Origin: Streptomyces flavofungini
GTDB lineage: Bacteria; Actinomycetota; Actinomycetes; Streptomycetales; Streptomycetaceae
DNA length: 64,000 bases
Direction: 5' to 3'
Assembly (NCBI RefSeq): GCF_014650815.1
Contig: NZ_BMVR01000006.1
Span: forward strand, 177,912 to 241,911
Of the stretch, positions 28,096-36,270 are shown one piece after another. The notes under the pieces are model-generated. The model was not told where the DNA came from. It saw nothing but the letters and a program-made list of their open reading frames with translations, and made no database searches. Every line of letters begins with the position of its first letter. Positions within the stretch are counted from its first letter, which is position 1. The translations under genes and the position numbers were made by a program.

Positions 28096-29105
28096 CGGCT
28101 TCCTCCGGAGCGGACCAGCCTCCGCCACCCTCCTCGAACGGCACCGGCGCCCTGCTGGTCGTGGGTGACGTCGTCACCGACATCGTCGCCCGGCACCGTA
28201 CGCCCCTCGCGCCCGGCACCGACACGGTCGCGGCGATCCGTACCGTGCCGGGTGGCGCGGGCGCCAACGTCGCCTGCTGGGCGGCCCACTGGGGATGCCG
28301 CGACGTGCGCTTCCTCGGGCGGGCGGGGGCCGACGCGGCGGCCTGGCACGAGGAGGCGCTGCGCGCCGCCGCGGTACGTCCCCACATCGCCGTCGACCCC
28401 GACGCGCCCACGGGCACGGTGATCAGCCTGGTCGACGCGGCCGGGGCGGCGGCCGAGCGGACCTTCCTCACGGACAGCGGCGCGGCCCTGCGCCTGTCCC
28501 CCGCCGACTGGACGCCGTCGCTGCTCGACGGTGTGACCTGGCTCCACCTGTCCGGCTACCTGTTCTTCGCCGAGCCCAGCCGCGCGACGGCGCGGGCCGC
28601 ACTGGCATCGGCACGCGCGCGTGGGGTGACGGTGAGCGTGGACCCGGCGTCGGCGGGGTTCCTCGTCCGGCACGGGGTGGACCGCTTCCTGGCCGACGGG
28701 GCCGGGGTGGACGTGCTGCTGCCGAGCCGCGACGAGGCGGAGCTGCTGACGGGGCAGTCCGGGGCGGCCGGGGTGACGGGGATCGCCGACGCGGCCGCCG
28801 AGCTGAGCCGCCGGTTTCCCGAGGTGGTGGTCAAGCTGGGCGGGGAGGGCGCCCTTGCCGCGCGGGACGGGCGGGTGCGGGTCCGCGTGCCGGCGGTGCG
28901 GGCCGACGCGCGGGACTCCACGGGCGCGGGCGACGCGTTCACGGGGGCGTTCATCGCGTCGCGGCTGGCGGGGGCGGGGCTGCGGGAGGCCGTGAGCGAG
29001 GGGTGCAGGGCGGGGGCGCGGGCGGTGTCCCGAGTGGGGGCCCGGCCGGAGCGGGCCCCGCTTTCCGGAGGACTTGAGGGGGGTCGGGCTCCCCGGGGGA
29101 CGTGA
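28092..29105 (+). CDS. PfkB-family kinase, probable pseudouridine kinase
   Basis: A protein of 337 residues; GTG 28092 overlaps the psuG stop as GTGA, so it is translationally coupled (GTG 28080 is an alternative). Kinase motifs: LLVVGDVVTDIVARH, VPGGAGANVACWAAHWG, SGYLFFAEPSR, VSVDPASAGF, and DSTGAGDAFTGAFIA with the GAGD anion hole. Next to psuG, phosphorylation of pseudouridine is the likely reaction. The sequence reads like ribokinase relatives, so activity on ribose or nucleosides cannot be excluded. The last ~10 residues (GGRAPRGT) are encoded by the first unit of a tandem repeat and probably lie outside the fold. Confidence 0.88.
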   Translation: MTASSGADQPPPPSSNGTGALLVVGDVVTDIVARHRTPLAPGTDTVAAIRTVPGGAGANVACWAAHWGCRDVRFLGRAGADAAAWHEEALRAAAVRPHIAVDPDAPTGTVISLVDAAGAAAERTFLTDSGAALRLSPADWTPSLLDGVTWLHLSGYLFFAEPSRATARAALASARARGVTVSVDPASAGFLVRHGVDRFLADGAGVDVLLPSRDEAELLTGQSGAAGVTGIADAAAELSRRFPEVVVKLGGEGALAARDGRVRVRVPAVRADARDSTGAGDAFTGAFIASRLAGAGLREAVSEGCRAGARAVSRVGARPERAPLSGGLEGGRAPRGT

Positions 29106-29184
29106 GGGGGTCGGGCTCCCCGGGGGATGCGAGGAGGTCGGGCTCCCCAGGGGATGCGAGGAGGTCGGGCTCCCCAGGGGATGC
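29076..29184. repeat. Tandem repeat, 27-base unit, four copies
   Basis: Unit GAGGAGGTCGGGCTCCCCAG + GGGATGC. Copies three and four (29131-29157, 29158-29184) are identical, copies one and two differ at a few bases. Copy one encodes the end of the kinase. Further degenerate copies run to about 29250. TCCCCGGGGGA in each unit can pair with itself. Confidence 0.9.
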
Positions 29185-29289
29185 GAGGCGCCCGGGCCTC
29201 CGTAGGCCATGCGGCGCCCGGGCTCCCGGGGCACTCCCGCTCCCCCGGGCCAAGGGCACGTGGCGCCCGGGTCAGGGCCTGCGCAGCGC

Positions 29290-30084
29290 TCAGGGCTTGC
29301 GGGCCCACGCCGACACCAGCGGGGCCGTGGCCGGGACGACGACGCGTTCCGCGACCTGGGCGAGGTGCCGCTCGATGTCGTCGTGCGAGGCGAGGCCCGC
29401 GGCGACCAGGTCGGCGCGGACCTGCTCGATGGTGGCGGACTCCAGGGCCGCGCAGGCCGGGGAGACGAGCGGGAAGTACGCGTCGGCCTCCACCTGGCGC
29501 AGCCCCGCCGCCCGCAGCAGCCGCGGCAGCACCCGCCCGAAGGCGAGGTCGGCGCCGCGGTCGGCGAGCAGGGCGCGCACGCCGTCGCGCAGCCGGTTCG
29601 CCGCCTCCTGTTCGGGGCCGTGCTCGTCGGGGCAGGCCAGCGGTTGCAGGGCGGGGTCGGCCTCCTCGATCAGCAGGCGGCCGCCGGGGCGCAGCGCCTT
29701 GATCATGGAGTGCAGGGCCCGCTCGCGGTCCGGTACGTGGGTGAGGACGAGGCGGGCGTGCACGAGGTCGAACGCCTCGGCGGGCGGCGCGTCGGCGGCC
29801 ACGTCGTGGGTGCGCACCTGTACGGGCGGGCGCGCGGCCGAGAGGAGCGGCGCCGTGTCCGTGGCGGTGGCGAGCACGCGGCCGGTGGGGCCGACCCGCT
29901 TGGCGAGCCAGGACACGACAGACGTGCCGCCGGCGCCGACCTCCCAGCAGCGCCAGCCGGGGCCGATGCCGAGGCGTTCGATGTGCCGGAACGTGGTGGG
30001 GTCGAAGAGGGCGGCGAAGGCGGTGGAGCGGGTCGCCGACTCGTCAGGTCTGCCGTCGAGGAGATATCCATCGATTCGCGTCAT
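29290..30084 (-). CDS. Class I SAM-dependent methyltransferase
   Basis: A protein of 264 residues. The SAM-binding fold is clear: CWEVGAGGTSVVSWLAKRVG (motif I), VLATATDTAPL, VRTHDVAADAPP (motif II), FDLVHARLVLTHVPDRERAL (motif III) and LRPGGRLLIEEADP. The C-terminal half is variable, so the substrate is not predictable. TAATGA lies seven bases before ATG 30084 with no Shine-Dalgarno, so a leaderless transcript is likely. It is divergent from corA (110 bases between starts). Confidence 0.9.
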   Translation of the reverse strand: MTRIDGYLLDGRPDESATRSTAFAALFDPTTFRHIERLGIGPGWRCWEVGAGGTSVVSWLAKRVGPTGRVLATATDTAPLLSAARPPVQVRTHDVAADAPPAEAFDLVHARLVLTHVPDRERALHSMIKALRPGGRLLIEEADPALQPLACPDEHGPEQEAANRLRDGVRALLADRGADLAFGRVLPRLLRAAGLRQVEADAYFPLVSPACAALESATIEQVRADLVAAGLASHDDIERHLAQVAERVVVPATAPLVSAWARKP

Positions 30085-30194
30085 ATGGCGATCATTACAG
30101 TTCCGGAGCGGAGTATTCCGTTCCCACAGGCCCCGTCGTGGTGTCGGACCGGACTGGCAGACTTGCCCATCAAGTCCAGCACGAGGAGCTGCAC

Positions 30195-31349
30195 ATGTCG
30201 ATGTCGGGCAACCTGCGGAAGGTCGGAAGCCTCCGCAAGGTCGGGAATCTGCGGAGCGTCCGCGGCCTGCGCAAGGTCGCGGGACTGACCCGGCGCGGCC
30301 CACGCGTCGACCTGAGCCACCCTGCCCGCTCCCCGCTGGGCTCGTCGGTGGTGAAGTGCGTGACCTATCGCAAGGGGGTGCGCCAGACACCGGTCCGCGA
30401 CGGCGATCTCGTCGAGGCCGTGGGGCACGTCCGCAAGCACGACGACGGCTTCGTGTGGCTGGGGCTGCACGAGCCGACGGAGCGGGAGTTCGCGGGCATC
30501 GCCGAGCTGTTCGACCTGCACCCGCTGGCGGTCGAGGACGCGGTGCACGCCCATCAGCGGCCGAAGGTCGAGCGCTATGGCCAGACGCTGTTCGCCGTGT
30601 TCAAAACGGTCTGCTACGTGGAGCACGCCGAGCTGACCGCGACCAGCGAGGTGGTGGACACCGGCGAGATCATGGTCTTCGTCGGCAAGGAGTTCGTGAT
30701 CACCGTGCGGCACGGCAGGCACGGTTCGCTCGGCCCGCTGCGCGAGGCGCTGGAGGGGACGCCCGACCAGCTGGCGCAGGGCCCGGCGGCGGTGCTGCAC
30801 GCCATCGCGGACCAGGTCGTGGACGACTATGTGATGGCGGCGGATTCGGTGCAGGCCGACATCGACCAGGTCGAGGCGGAGGTGTTCGCGCCCGAGGGCG
30901 CCCGCGGGGCCGACCCGGGCCGGATCTATCAGCTCAAGCGCGAGCTCCTGGAGCTGAAGCGGGCGGTGGTGCCGCTCGGCCGCCCGCTCCAGATCCTCGC
31001 CGCCAAGCCGATGCGCCTGATCCCGCCGGAGATACAGGCGTACTTCCGCGACGTGGACGACCACCTCAAGCGGGTCACCGAACAAATAGCGGCCTTCGAC
31101 GAACTGCTGAACTCGATCCTCCAGGCACACCTCGCCCAGGTGACGGTCGCGCAGAACGAGGACATGCGGAAGATCACCGCCTGGGCCGCCATCGTCGCCG
31201 TGCCCACGATGGTCTGCGGGGTCTATGGCATGAACTTCGACCACATGCCCGAGCTGCACTGGCGGTACGGCTACGGCCTTGTGGTGGGGGTGATAGCGAC
31301 GGCGTGTGTCCTGCTGTACCGCGGCTTCCGGCGCAGCGGCTGGCTGTGA
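30195..31349 (+). CDS. corA: Magnesium/cobalt transporter CorA
   Basis: A 384-residue pentameric membrane channel for Mg2+ and Co2+. The long cytoplasmic domain is followed by two C-terminal helices: KITAWAAIVAVPTMVCGVYGMNFDHMPELHW contains the GMN selectivity motif, then YGLVVGVIATACVLLYRGF. GAGGAG precedes the ATG at 30195. The first ~30 residues carry a six-residue repeat LRKVGS, LRKVGN, LRSVRG, LRKVAG, a basic amphipathic head that E. coli CorA lacks and that may contact the membrane. FAVFKTVCYVEHAEL and YQLKRELLELKRAVVPL are typical family segments. Confidence 0.96.
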   Translation: MSMSGNLRKVGSLRKVGNLRSVRGLRKVAGLTRRGPRVDLSHPARSPLGSSVVKCVTYRKGVRQTPVRDGDLVEAVGHVRKHDDGFVWLGLHEPTEREFAGIAELFDLHPLAVEDAVHAHQRPKVERYGQTLFAVFKTVCYVEHAELTATSEVVDTGEIMVFVGKEFVITVRHGRHGSLGPLREALEGTPDQLAQGPAAVLHAIADQVVDDYVMAADSVQADIDQVEAEVFAPEGARGADPGRIYQLKRELLELKRAVVPLGRPLQILAAKPMRLIPPEIQAYFRDVDDHLKRVTEQIAAFDELLNSILQAHLAQVTVAQNEDMRKITAWAAIVAVPTMVCGVYGMNFDHMPELHWRYGYGLVVGVIATACVLLYRGFRRSGWL

Positions 31350-31392
31350 CACCGTCCGCGCGGGGTCGGGTACGGGGTGGGCGCGGGGCGGG

Positions 31393-31812
31393 TCAGGACT
31401 TGGCGTAGACGCTCTCGGCCCAGGCGGCGAGCTGGTCCTCGCTGAGGTGCGTGGCGAGGTCGGCCTCGCTGATCATGCCCACGAGGCGCTTGTTCTCGAT
31501 CACGGGCAGCCTGCGGATCTGGTGGCCCTGCATCTCGTGCAGCACCGCGTCGACGTCGGCGTCCGAGGCGATCCAGCGCGGGGTGCCCCTGGCCATGTCG
31601 CCCGCGGTGACCTTCGCCGGGTCGTGCCCCATGGCCACGCAGCCGACGACGATGTCGCGGTCGGTGAGGATGCCGCACAGCCGGTCGTTCTCGTCGCTGA
31701 TGGGCAGGGCGCCGACGTCGAGTTGGCGCATGAGCTGGGCCGCGCGGTCCAGGGTCTCGTGCATGGGGATCCACTGGGCACCCCGGTGCATGATGTCTCC
31801 GGCGGTGGTCAT
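31393..31812 (-). CDS. Two-CBS-domain protein
   Basis: A 139-residue protein made only of a CBS pair: TAGDIMHRGAQWIPMHETLDRAA ... LCGILTDRDIVV and TAGDMARGTPRWIASDADVDA ... LVGMISEADLATHL. CBS pairs bind adenosine nucleotides. In Streptomyces such stand-alone proteins are linked to dormancy and stress regulons. It is convergent with corA 43 bases away, and Mg2+ and nucleotide sensing may be related, but this is position only. GGGAGGT precedes the ATG. Confidence 0.9.
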   Translation of the reverse strand: MTTAGDIMHRGAQWIPMHETLDRAAQLMRQLDVGALPISDENDRLCGILTDRDIVVGCVAMGHDPAKVTAGDMARGTPRWIASDADVDAVLHEMQGHQIRRLPVIENKRLVGMISEADLATHLSEDQLAAWAESVYAKS

Positions 31813-31963
31813 GGGTACCTCCCGGTGCCGGACGGCCGGCGCGGCGCGGGGGCGCCGCTAGTCCCGGCGTCCTCATTCTCGTCGCGGTGCCCACGGGTCG
31901 CACCCGCAGACGGCGCGGGGCCGGTCGGGGGCGGGCGGCCGGTCAGGCGAACGGGCGGGCGGG

Positions 31964-32596
31964 TCAGCCCGTCCAGGCCGGGTGGCGCGGGTCGTCGGCG
32001 CGTACGACGACGTCGGCCGCGGCGGCGGGGGCGGTCTCCGTCTCGTACCGGTCGAAGGCGGGCAGGGTCCACTGTTCGCCCTGCGGGGTGCGGCGGCGCA
32101 GGGCGCCGGAGGACTGGCGTACGTGCACCGTCAGGTCGAAGGGGAACCAGTGGCCGAGCAGCAGTGGGCCGTGCAGCAACAGCAGGGCGCCGGGAGGGAG
32201 TTGGGTGTACGGGGTGCGGGTGGCGCGGTCGGCGCGCGAGTCCCAGAGGTCGGGCAGCACCCGGCCGGTGCCGCCCGGGTCCAGCGGTCCGAAGACCTCG
32301 CGCCAGAGCGCGCCGGTGTCGAACCAGCCGCTGTAGTACGCCTCGACGTCCTCGTGTCCGTACTCGAGGCGCAGCGAGGCGGGGCGCAGGAACCCCTCGG
32401 TGCCGACGACGAGCGAGGGCCGCCCGCGCACGCGCAGCGCCTCGCCGACCGCGGTGGCGAGTTCGCCGGGCCGGGCCGCCGGGGCGCCGTCGAACGCGAC
32501 GCGGGGCCAGGCTCCGCCGTCCCCGGGCTCCAGGTCGAGCAGCCGGTCGGCGAGGGTGTCCGTGAGGCGTTCCCAGGTGATCGGTTCGAATCGCAC
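31964..32596 (-). CDS. Uridine-kinase-like P-loop-fold protein
   Basis: A 210-residue protein resembling streptomycete proteins annotated uridine kinase. VRFEPITWERLTDTLADRLL opens it, WPRVAFDGAPAARPGELA stands where the phosphate loop should be but lacks GKS/T, and FLRPASLRLEYGHEDVEAYY with FDTGALWREV resembles the substrate region. The degenerate P-loop raises doubt about kinase activity. The start at GTG 32596 follows family alignment from memory; no ribosome site is seen. The divergent neighbour starts only 44 bases away, so both promoters overlap. Confidence 0.75.
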   Translation of the reverse strand: MRFEPITWERLTDTLADRLLDLEPGDGGAWPRVAFDGAPAARPGELATAVGEALRVRGRPSLVVGTEGFLRPASLRLEYGHEDVEAYYSGWFDTGALWREVFGPLDPGGTGRVLPDLWDSRADRATRTPYTQLPPGALLLLHGPLLLGHWFPFDLTVHVRQSSGALRRRTPQGEQWTLPAFDRYETETAPAAAADVVVRADDPRHPAWTG

Positions 32597-32639
32597 GAGG
32601 CCATGATGCGGGGTGCCGGTGGGCGGGAATGAACCGGGC

Positions 32640-33320
32640 ATGGCCGTTCCTCGCGTGCGCACCGGGCCCGTCGTCATCCAGCCGCTGAAGCGCAGGCGTT
32701 GTGCGGAGTGCCGGGGTGGACCGCTGTCGCTGCTCATCACCGAGGGCGGGGAGCCGCGCTGTCTGGACTGCGCCGACCTCGGGCATCTGGTGTATCTGCC
32801 GCGCGGGGACACGGCGTTGACGCGGCGGGCGCGGGAGGGCAGTGGGCTGGCGGCGGTGGTGGTGCGGTTCAACCGGCGCAGGAGCCGGTACGAGCGGCAG
32901 GGCGTCCTGGTCGAGGAGGAGGCGCTCGTCCGCGCGGAGGAGCGGTGCCTGGCCGACGCGGACGCGCGGGCGCGGCGACGGGCACGGGACGCCGCCCGGC
33001 GGGCCGGGGAGGACGTGCGGTTCGTCGGGGAGTTCGCGGCGGAGATCCGTCGCCTGTTCCCCGGCTGCCCGGCGGACCGGGCCCACGAGATCGCCGCCCG
33101 TGCGGCGGCCCGGGGCAGCGGCCGCGTGGGCCGCAGCGCGGCCGGCCGGGCCCTCACGCCCACGGCGGTGACGGCCGCCGTGATCGCCTCGGTGCGGCAC
33201 ACGGACACGGAGTACGACGAGTTGCTGATGCGCGGGGTGCCGCGGGGGGAGGCGCGGCGGGCCATCGCAGGGGTGGTGGCGGAGCGGTTGCGGGGGTGGG
33301 GGGACGGGAGCGAGGGGTGA
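32640..33320 (+). CDS. DUF2293 protein with zinc-ribbon-like N-terminus
   Basis: A protein of 226 residues. RRCAECRGGPLSLLITEGG and RCLDCADLGHL give two CxxC pairs, a likely zinc ribbon near residues 20-45. The middle is Arg/Glu/Ala-rich and helical (RARRRARDAARRAGE). The C-terminal DUF2293 part has IRRLFPGCPADRAHEIAARAA, GRALTPTAVTAAVIASVRH and DTEYDELLMRG. The function is unknown; the zinc ribbon and high basic content suggest nucleic-acid binding. The end of the gene and the following 25 bases hold an eight-base GGTGAGGG repeat. A GTG at 32613 is an alternative start. Confidence 0.82.
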   Translation: MAVPRVRTGPVVIQPLKRRRCAECRGGPLSLLITEGGEPRCLDCADLGHLVYLPRGDTALTRRAREGSGLAAVVVRFNRRRSRYERQGVLVEEEALVRAEERCLADADARARRRARDAARRAGEDVRFVGEFAAEIRRLFPGCPADRAHEIAARAAARGSGRVGRSAAGRALTPTAVTAAVIASVRHTDTEYDELLMRGVPRGEARRAIAGVVAERLRGWGDGSEG

Positions 33321-33582
33321 GGGGTGAGGGGTGAGGAGTGGTCGCCCTGCTGGGCATTCCCCAGTCCCGCCCCGTCTCCGATCCCCTGGCTGCGCCCCGG
33401 ACCCCGGGGTGGGTGTCCCGGGCCGGCCCAGGTGACGGCGAGACGTCGGCGTATGGGCGCGCGGGGGTCGCGTATGGCGTCTGGTTCGTCATGGTCATTG
33501 ACTGGTCACAGACACACCGCGCCGGGCAGGATCGGGCGCGCCGAACCGGCCGTCCGAGGCCGGATCCACCCAGGGAGTTGCC
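33321..33582 (+). promoter_or_regulatory. Intergenic region before DUF1772 gene
   Basis: 262 bases with no gene. It begins with GTGAGGG-type repeats and includes an AT-richer stretch GTTCGTCATGGTCATTGACTGG near 33490 that could contain the promoter of the 33583 gene. CCAGGGAGTTGCC gives its ribosome site. Confidence 0.4.
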
Positions 33583-34062
33583 ATGATCGACGGACCCTAC
33601 TTCGTGCTCACCGTTCTCGGTGCGGTGACCTGCGGCCTCGTCGCCGGGGTGTTCATCGGCTTCTCCACCTTCGTGATGCGGGGCCTGGCCGCGCTGCCGT
33701 CGGCCCAGGGCATCGCCGCGATGAACGCGATCAACGTGACGGCGGTCAGGCCGCCGTTCATGGCCGTGTTCATGGGCGCGACGGGCGTCAACGTCGTGCT
33801 CGCCGTGGTCACGTTCGTGGTCTGGCCGGACGAGGGCGGGGTGGAGCTGCTCCTCGGCTGCGCGCTGTATCTCTTCGGCTGCTTCGGCGTGACGGCGGTG
33901 GCGAACGTGCCGCGCAACAACGCGCTGGCGAAGGTCGACGCGGACTCCGAGTCCGGCGCGGAGTACTGGCGTACGTACGTGGCCGAGTGGACGATGTGGA
34001 ACCACATCCGCACGGGTGCCGCCACCGCCGCGGCGGTCTCCTTCATCCTCGGCCTGACCTGA
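33583..34062 (+). CDS. DUF1772/anthrone-oxygenase-like membrane protein
   Basis: A 159-residue protein with four hydrophobic helices: VLTVLGAVTCGLVAGVFIGF, FMAVFMGATGVNVVLAVVTF, LLLGCALYLFGCFGVTAVAN and TGAATAAAVSFILGL. The family signatures VPRNNALAKVD and WTMWNHIRTG are present. Fungal relatives oxidise anthrones, but bacterial ones are mostly uncharacterised, so no reaction is claimed. CAGGGAG precedes the ATG. A single gene. Confidence 0.87.
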   Translation: MIDGPYFVLTVLGAVTCGLVAGVFIGFSTFVMRGLAALPSAQGIAAMNAINVTAVRPPFMAVFMGATGVNVVLAVVTFVVWPDEGGVELLLGCALYLFGCFGVTAVANVPRNNALAKVDADSESGAEYWRTYVAEWTMWNHIRTGAATAAAVSFILGLT

Positions 34063-34180
34063 CAGCCCCACCCCCAGCCCCCACCCCGCGGTCACTCTCT
34101 CCCCCCGCGGCTCTGCCGCCCCTCCCCCGACCACATGCCGACCTCTCCTCCCCGACATACCGTGGTGGCTGGAAGACGCG

Positions 34181-34194
34181 CCCTACGCGTAGGG
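34181..34194. promoter_or_regulatory. CCCTACGCGTAGGG palindrome overlapping gltD ribosome site
   Basis: A perfect 14-base palindrome whose right arm contains the AGGGAG Shine-Dalgarno of gltD (GTG at 34203). A bound regulator or a folded RNA would block expression. The regulator is not known. Confidence 0.5.
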
Positions 34195-34202
34195 AGACGG
34201 CT

Positions 34203-35693
34203 GTGGCCGACCCCAAGGGATTCCTGCGGCATCCGCGCCGGGAGTGGCCGCGGCGGCCGGTGGGCGAGCGGGTGAAGGACTGGGACGAGGCGTACGTCCC
34301 CGGGGCGCTGCTGCCCCTGATCGAGGAGCAGGCCGAGCGGTGCATGGACTGCGGGGTCCCGTTCTGCCACCAGGCCTGTCCGCTGGGGAACCTGATCCCC
34401 GAGTGGAACGACCTGGTCTCGCGGGCCGACTGGCGCGCCGCCGCCGACCGGCTGCACGCGACGAACAACTTCCCGGAGTTCACCGGCCGGTTGTGCCCGG
34501 CGCCGTGCGAGGCGGGCTGCGTCCTCGCCATCAACCAGCCGGCGGTGACCATCAAGAACGTCGAGGCCGCCATCGCCGACCGGATCTGGGCGGACGGCCT
34601 CGCCCCGCCGCTGCCGCCCGACCGGCTGACCGGGAAGTCGGTGGGGATCGTCGGGTCGGGGCCCGCGGGCCTCGCGGCGGCGCAGCAGTTGACGCGGGCG
34701 GGGCACACGGTCGTGGTGTACGAGCGGGACGACCGGGCGGGCGGGCTGCTGCGGTACGGGATCCCCGCGTTCAAGATGGAGAAGCGCCAGCTGGAGCGGC
34801 GGCTCGCGCAGTTGCGGGCCGAGGGCACGAGGTTCCGTACGTCGACGGAGGTCGGCCGGGACATCGGCGCGGCGGCGCTGCGGGGCCGCCATGACGCGGT
34901 CGTGCTCGCCGTCGGGGCCACGGCGTGGCGGGAACTTCCGGTTCCGGGGCGCGAGTTGGCGGGGGTAACCCAGGCCATGGAGTATCTGCCGGGGGCCAAC
35001 CGCGTGTGCGAGGGCGACCTCGACGTCTCCCCGCTGTCCGCCGCGGGCAGGCACGTGGTGATCGTGGGCGGCGGCGATACCGGGGCGGACTGCCTGGGGA
35101 CGGCCGTGCGGGAGGGCGCCGCGTCCGTGACCCAGGTGGACATCCGCGTACTCCCGTCGACGGAGCGCGACGAGGAGGCCGACCCGTGGCCCACGTACCC
35201 CACCGTGCACCGGGTGTCCCCCGCCCACGAGGAAGCCGGTGAGCTGGGCTTCGGCCAGGACCCCGACGCCGACGCGCGCCTGTTCGCGGCGTCGACGCTG
35301 CGGTTCTCCGGGGACGCGGCGGGGCGGGTGCGGGCCGTCCACGTGTGCGCCGTGGACGCGCGGCGGCGCCCGGTGCCGGGGGCGGAGCGGGTCCTGCGGG
35401 CCGACCTGGTGCTGCTCGCCCTGGGGTTCCGGGGGCCGGAGGTGACCGCCGGGGGCGCGGTCGCGGAGCTGGGCGTGAGCGTGGCGCCGGACGGGACGGT
35501 CGCGAGGGACGGCGGTTACGCGACGGACGTTCCCGGGGTGTACGTCGCCGGGGACGCCGGGCGGGGCCAGTCCCTGGTGGTGTGGGCGATCGCGGAGGGC
35601 CGCGCGGCAGCGGCGGCCGTGGACCGCCACCTCATGGGCACGACGTCGCTCCCGTCACCGGTGACGGCGCACGACGGCCCCCTCAGACCGTGA
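34203..35693 (+). CDS. gltD: Glutamate synthase small-subunit-like oxidoreductase, solitary
   Basis: A protein of 496 residues. The N-terminal [4Fe-4S] Cys sets are complete: ERCMDCGVPFCHQACPLGN and RLCPAPCEAGCVLAINQPAV. FAD loop GIVGSGPAGLAAAQQL, NADPH loop VVIVGGGDTGADCLG, and VAGDAGRGQSLVVWAIAEG near the end are intact. The family passes electrons from NADPH to the large subunit GltB, which makes glutamate from glutamine and 2-oxoglutarate. No gltB lies here, so it is either a paralogue with another partner or the partner lies elsewhere. It diverges from the housekeeping streptomycete GltD I remember. A palindrome covers its ribosome site. Confidence 0.88.
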   Translation: MADPKGFLRHPRREWPRRPVGERVKDWDEAYVPGALLPLIEEQAERCMDCGVPFCHQACPLGNLIPEWNDLVSRADWRAAADRLHATNNFPEFTGRLCPAPCEAGCVLAINQPAVTIKNVEAAIADRIWADGLAPPLPPDRLTGKSVGIVGSGPAGLAAAQQLTRAGHTVVVYERDDRAGGLLRYGIPAFKMEKRQLERRLAQLRAEGTRFRTSTEVGRDIGAAALRGRHDAVVLAVGATAWRELPVPGRELAGVTQAMEYLPGANRVCEGDLDVSPLSAAGRHVVIVGGGDTGADCLGTAVREGAASVTQVDIRVLPSTERDEEADPWPTYPTVHRVSPAHEEAGELGFGQDPDADARLFAASTLRFSGDAAGRVRAVHVCAVDARRRPVPGAERVLRADLVLLALGFRGPEVTAGGAVAELGVSVAPDGTVARDGGYATDVPGVYVAGDAGRGQSLVVWAIAEGRAAAAAVDRHLMGTTSLPSPVTAHDGPLRP

Positions 35694-36270
35694 CCGGACC
35701 CGCACGGAACCGCCCCGGCCACCCCCGGCCCACCCGGACGACCCGGACAACCCACACGCTCCACACGACCCGGACGACCGCCCACCGAGACGCCCCGAGC
35801 CACCGACCCGGCCACCCGGCCACCCGGCCACCCGGCCACCCGGCCACCCGGCCACGAGGGAACGTACAGAACCGGCCAACCTGGCCCCGACGAACACCAC
35901 ACCCAACCGGCCGCCCCGACCCAAACCAGCACCGCGCAGAACAGGCCAACCCGGCCCCGGCCGAAAACGCTACGAACCAACCACCCCGGCCACAGCCACC
36001 CCCTCACAGGCCCGACCGCCCCCGCGGACCACGCGCGGGACCCACGCACCAGCACCCCCGCAGACACCACGACCACCACGCACAGTCACCCCACCGGGGA
36101 CCGCGACCACCACGCAGAGTCACCCCACCCGGGGCCACGACCGACACGCAGAGTCACCCGCAGGCCACCCCACCCGGCTCGCGAGCGGCCAGCACCCTGC
36201 CAGTCACCCCACTCGGACGGTCAGCGCCCAGCGCCCTCACTCCACCCGGACGGTCAGCGCCCAGCGCCCC
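35694..36270. repeat. 577-base C-rich repeat region without genes
   Basis: No coding potential I can support. Contents: five perfect and one degenerate GCCACCCG units at 35811-35858; several AGAGTCACCCCACC-type copies between 36080 and 36160; and a 23-base direct repeat at 36214-36236 and 36247-36269 (CGGACGGTCAGCGCCCAGCG + CCC). The plus strand is C/A-rich and G-poor, so reading frames here are low-complexity Pro/Thr/His or, on the other strand, Gly/Val/Trp. Confidence 0.8.

Noticed and set aside
32575..32600. GATCGGTTCGAATCGCACGA looks like a tRNA T-arm.
   Set aside because: No acceptor stem, anticodon arm or CCA context; the bases code the start of the uridine-kinase-like protein (VRFEPI).
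35694..36270. Genes in the repeat-rich gap after gltD.
   Set aside because: All frames are low-complexity, with no ribosome site, no domain and codon use following the repeats.
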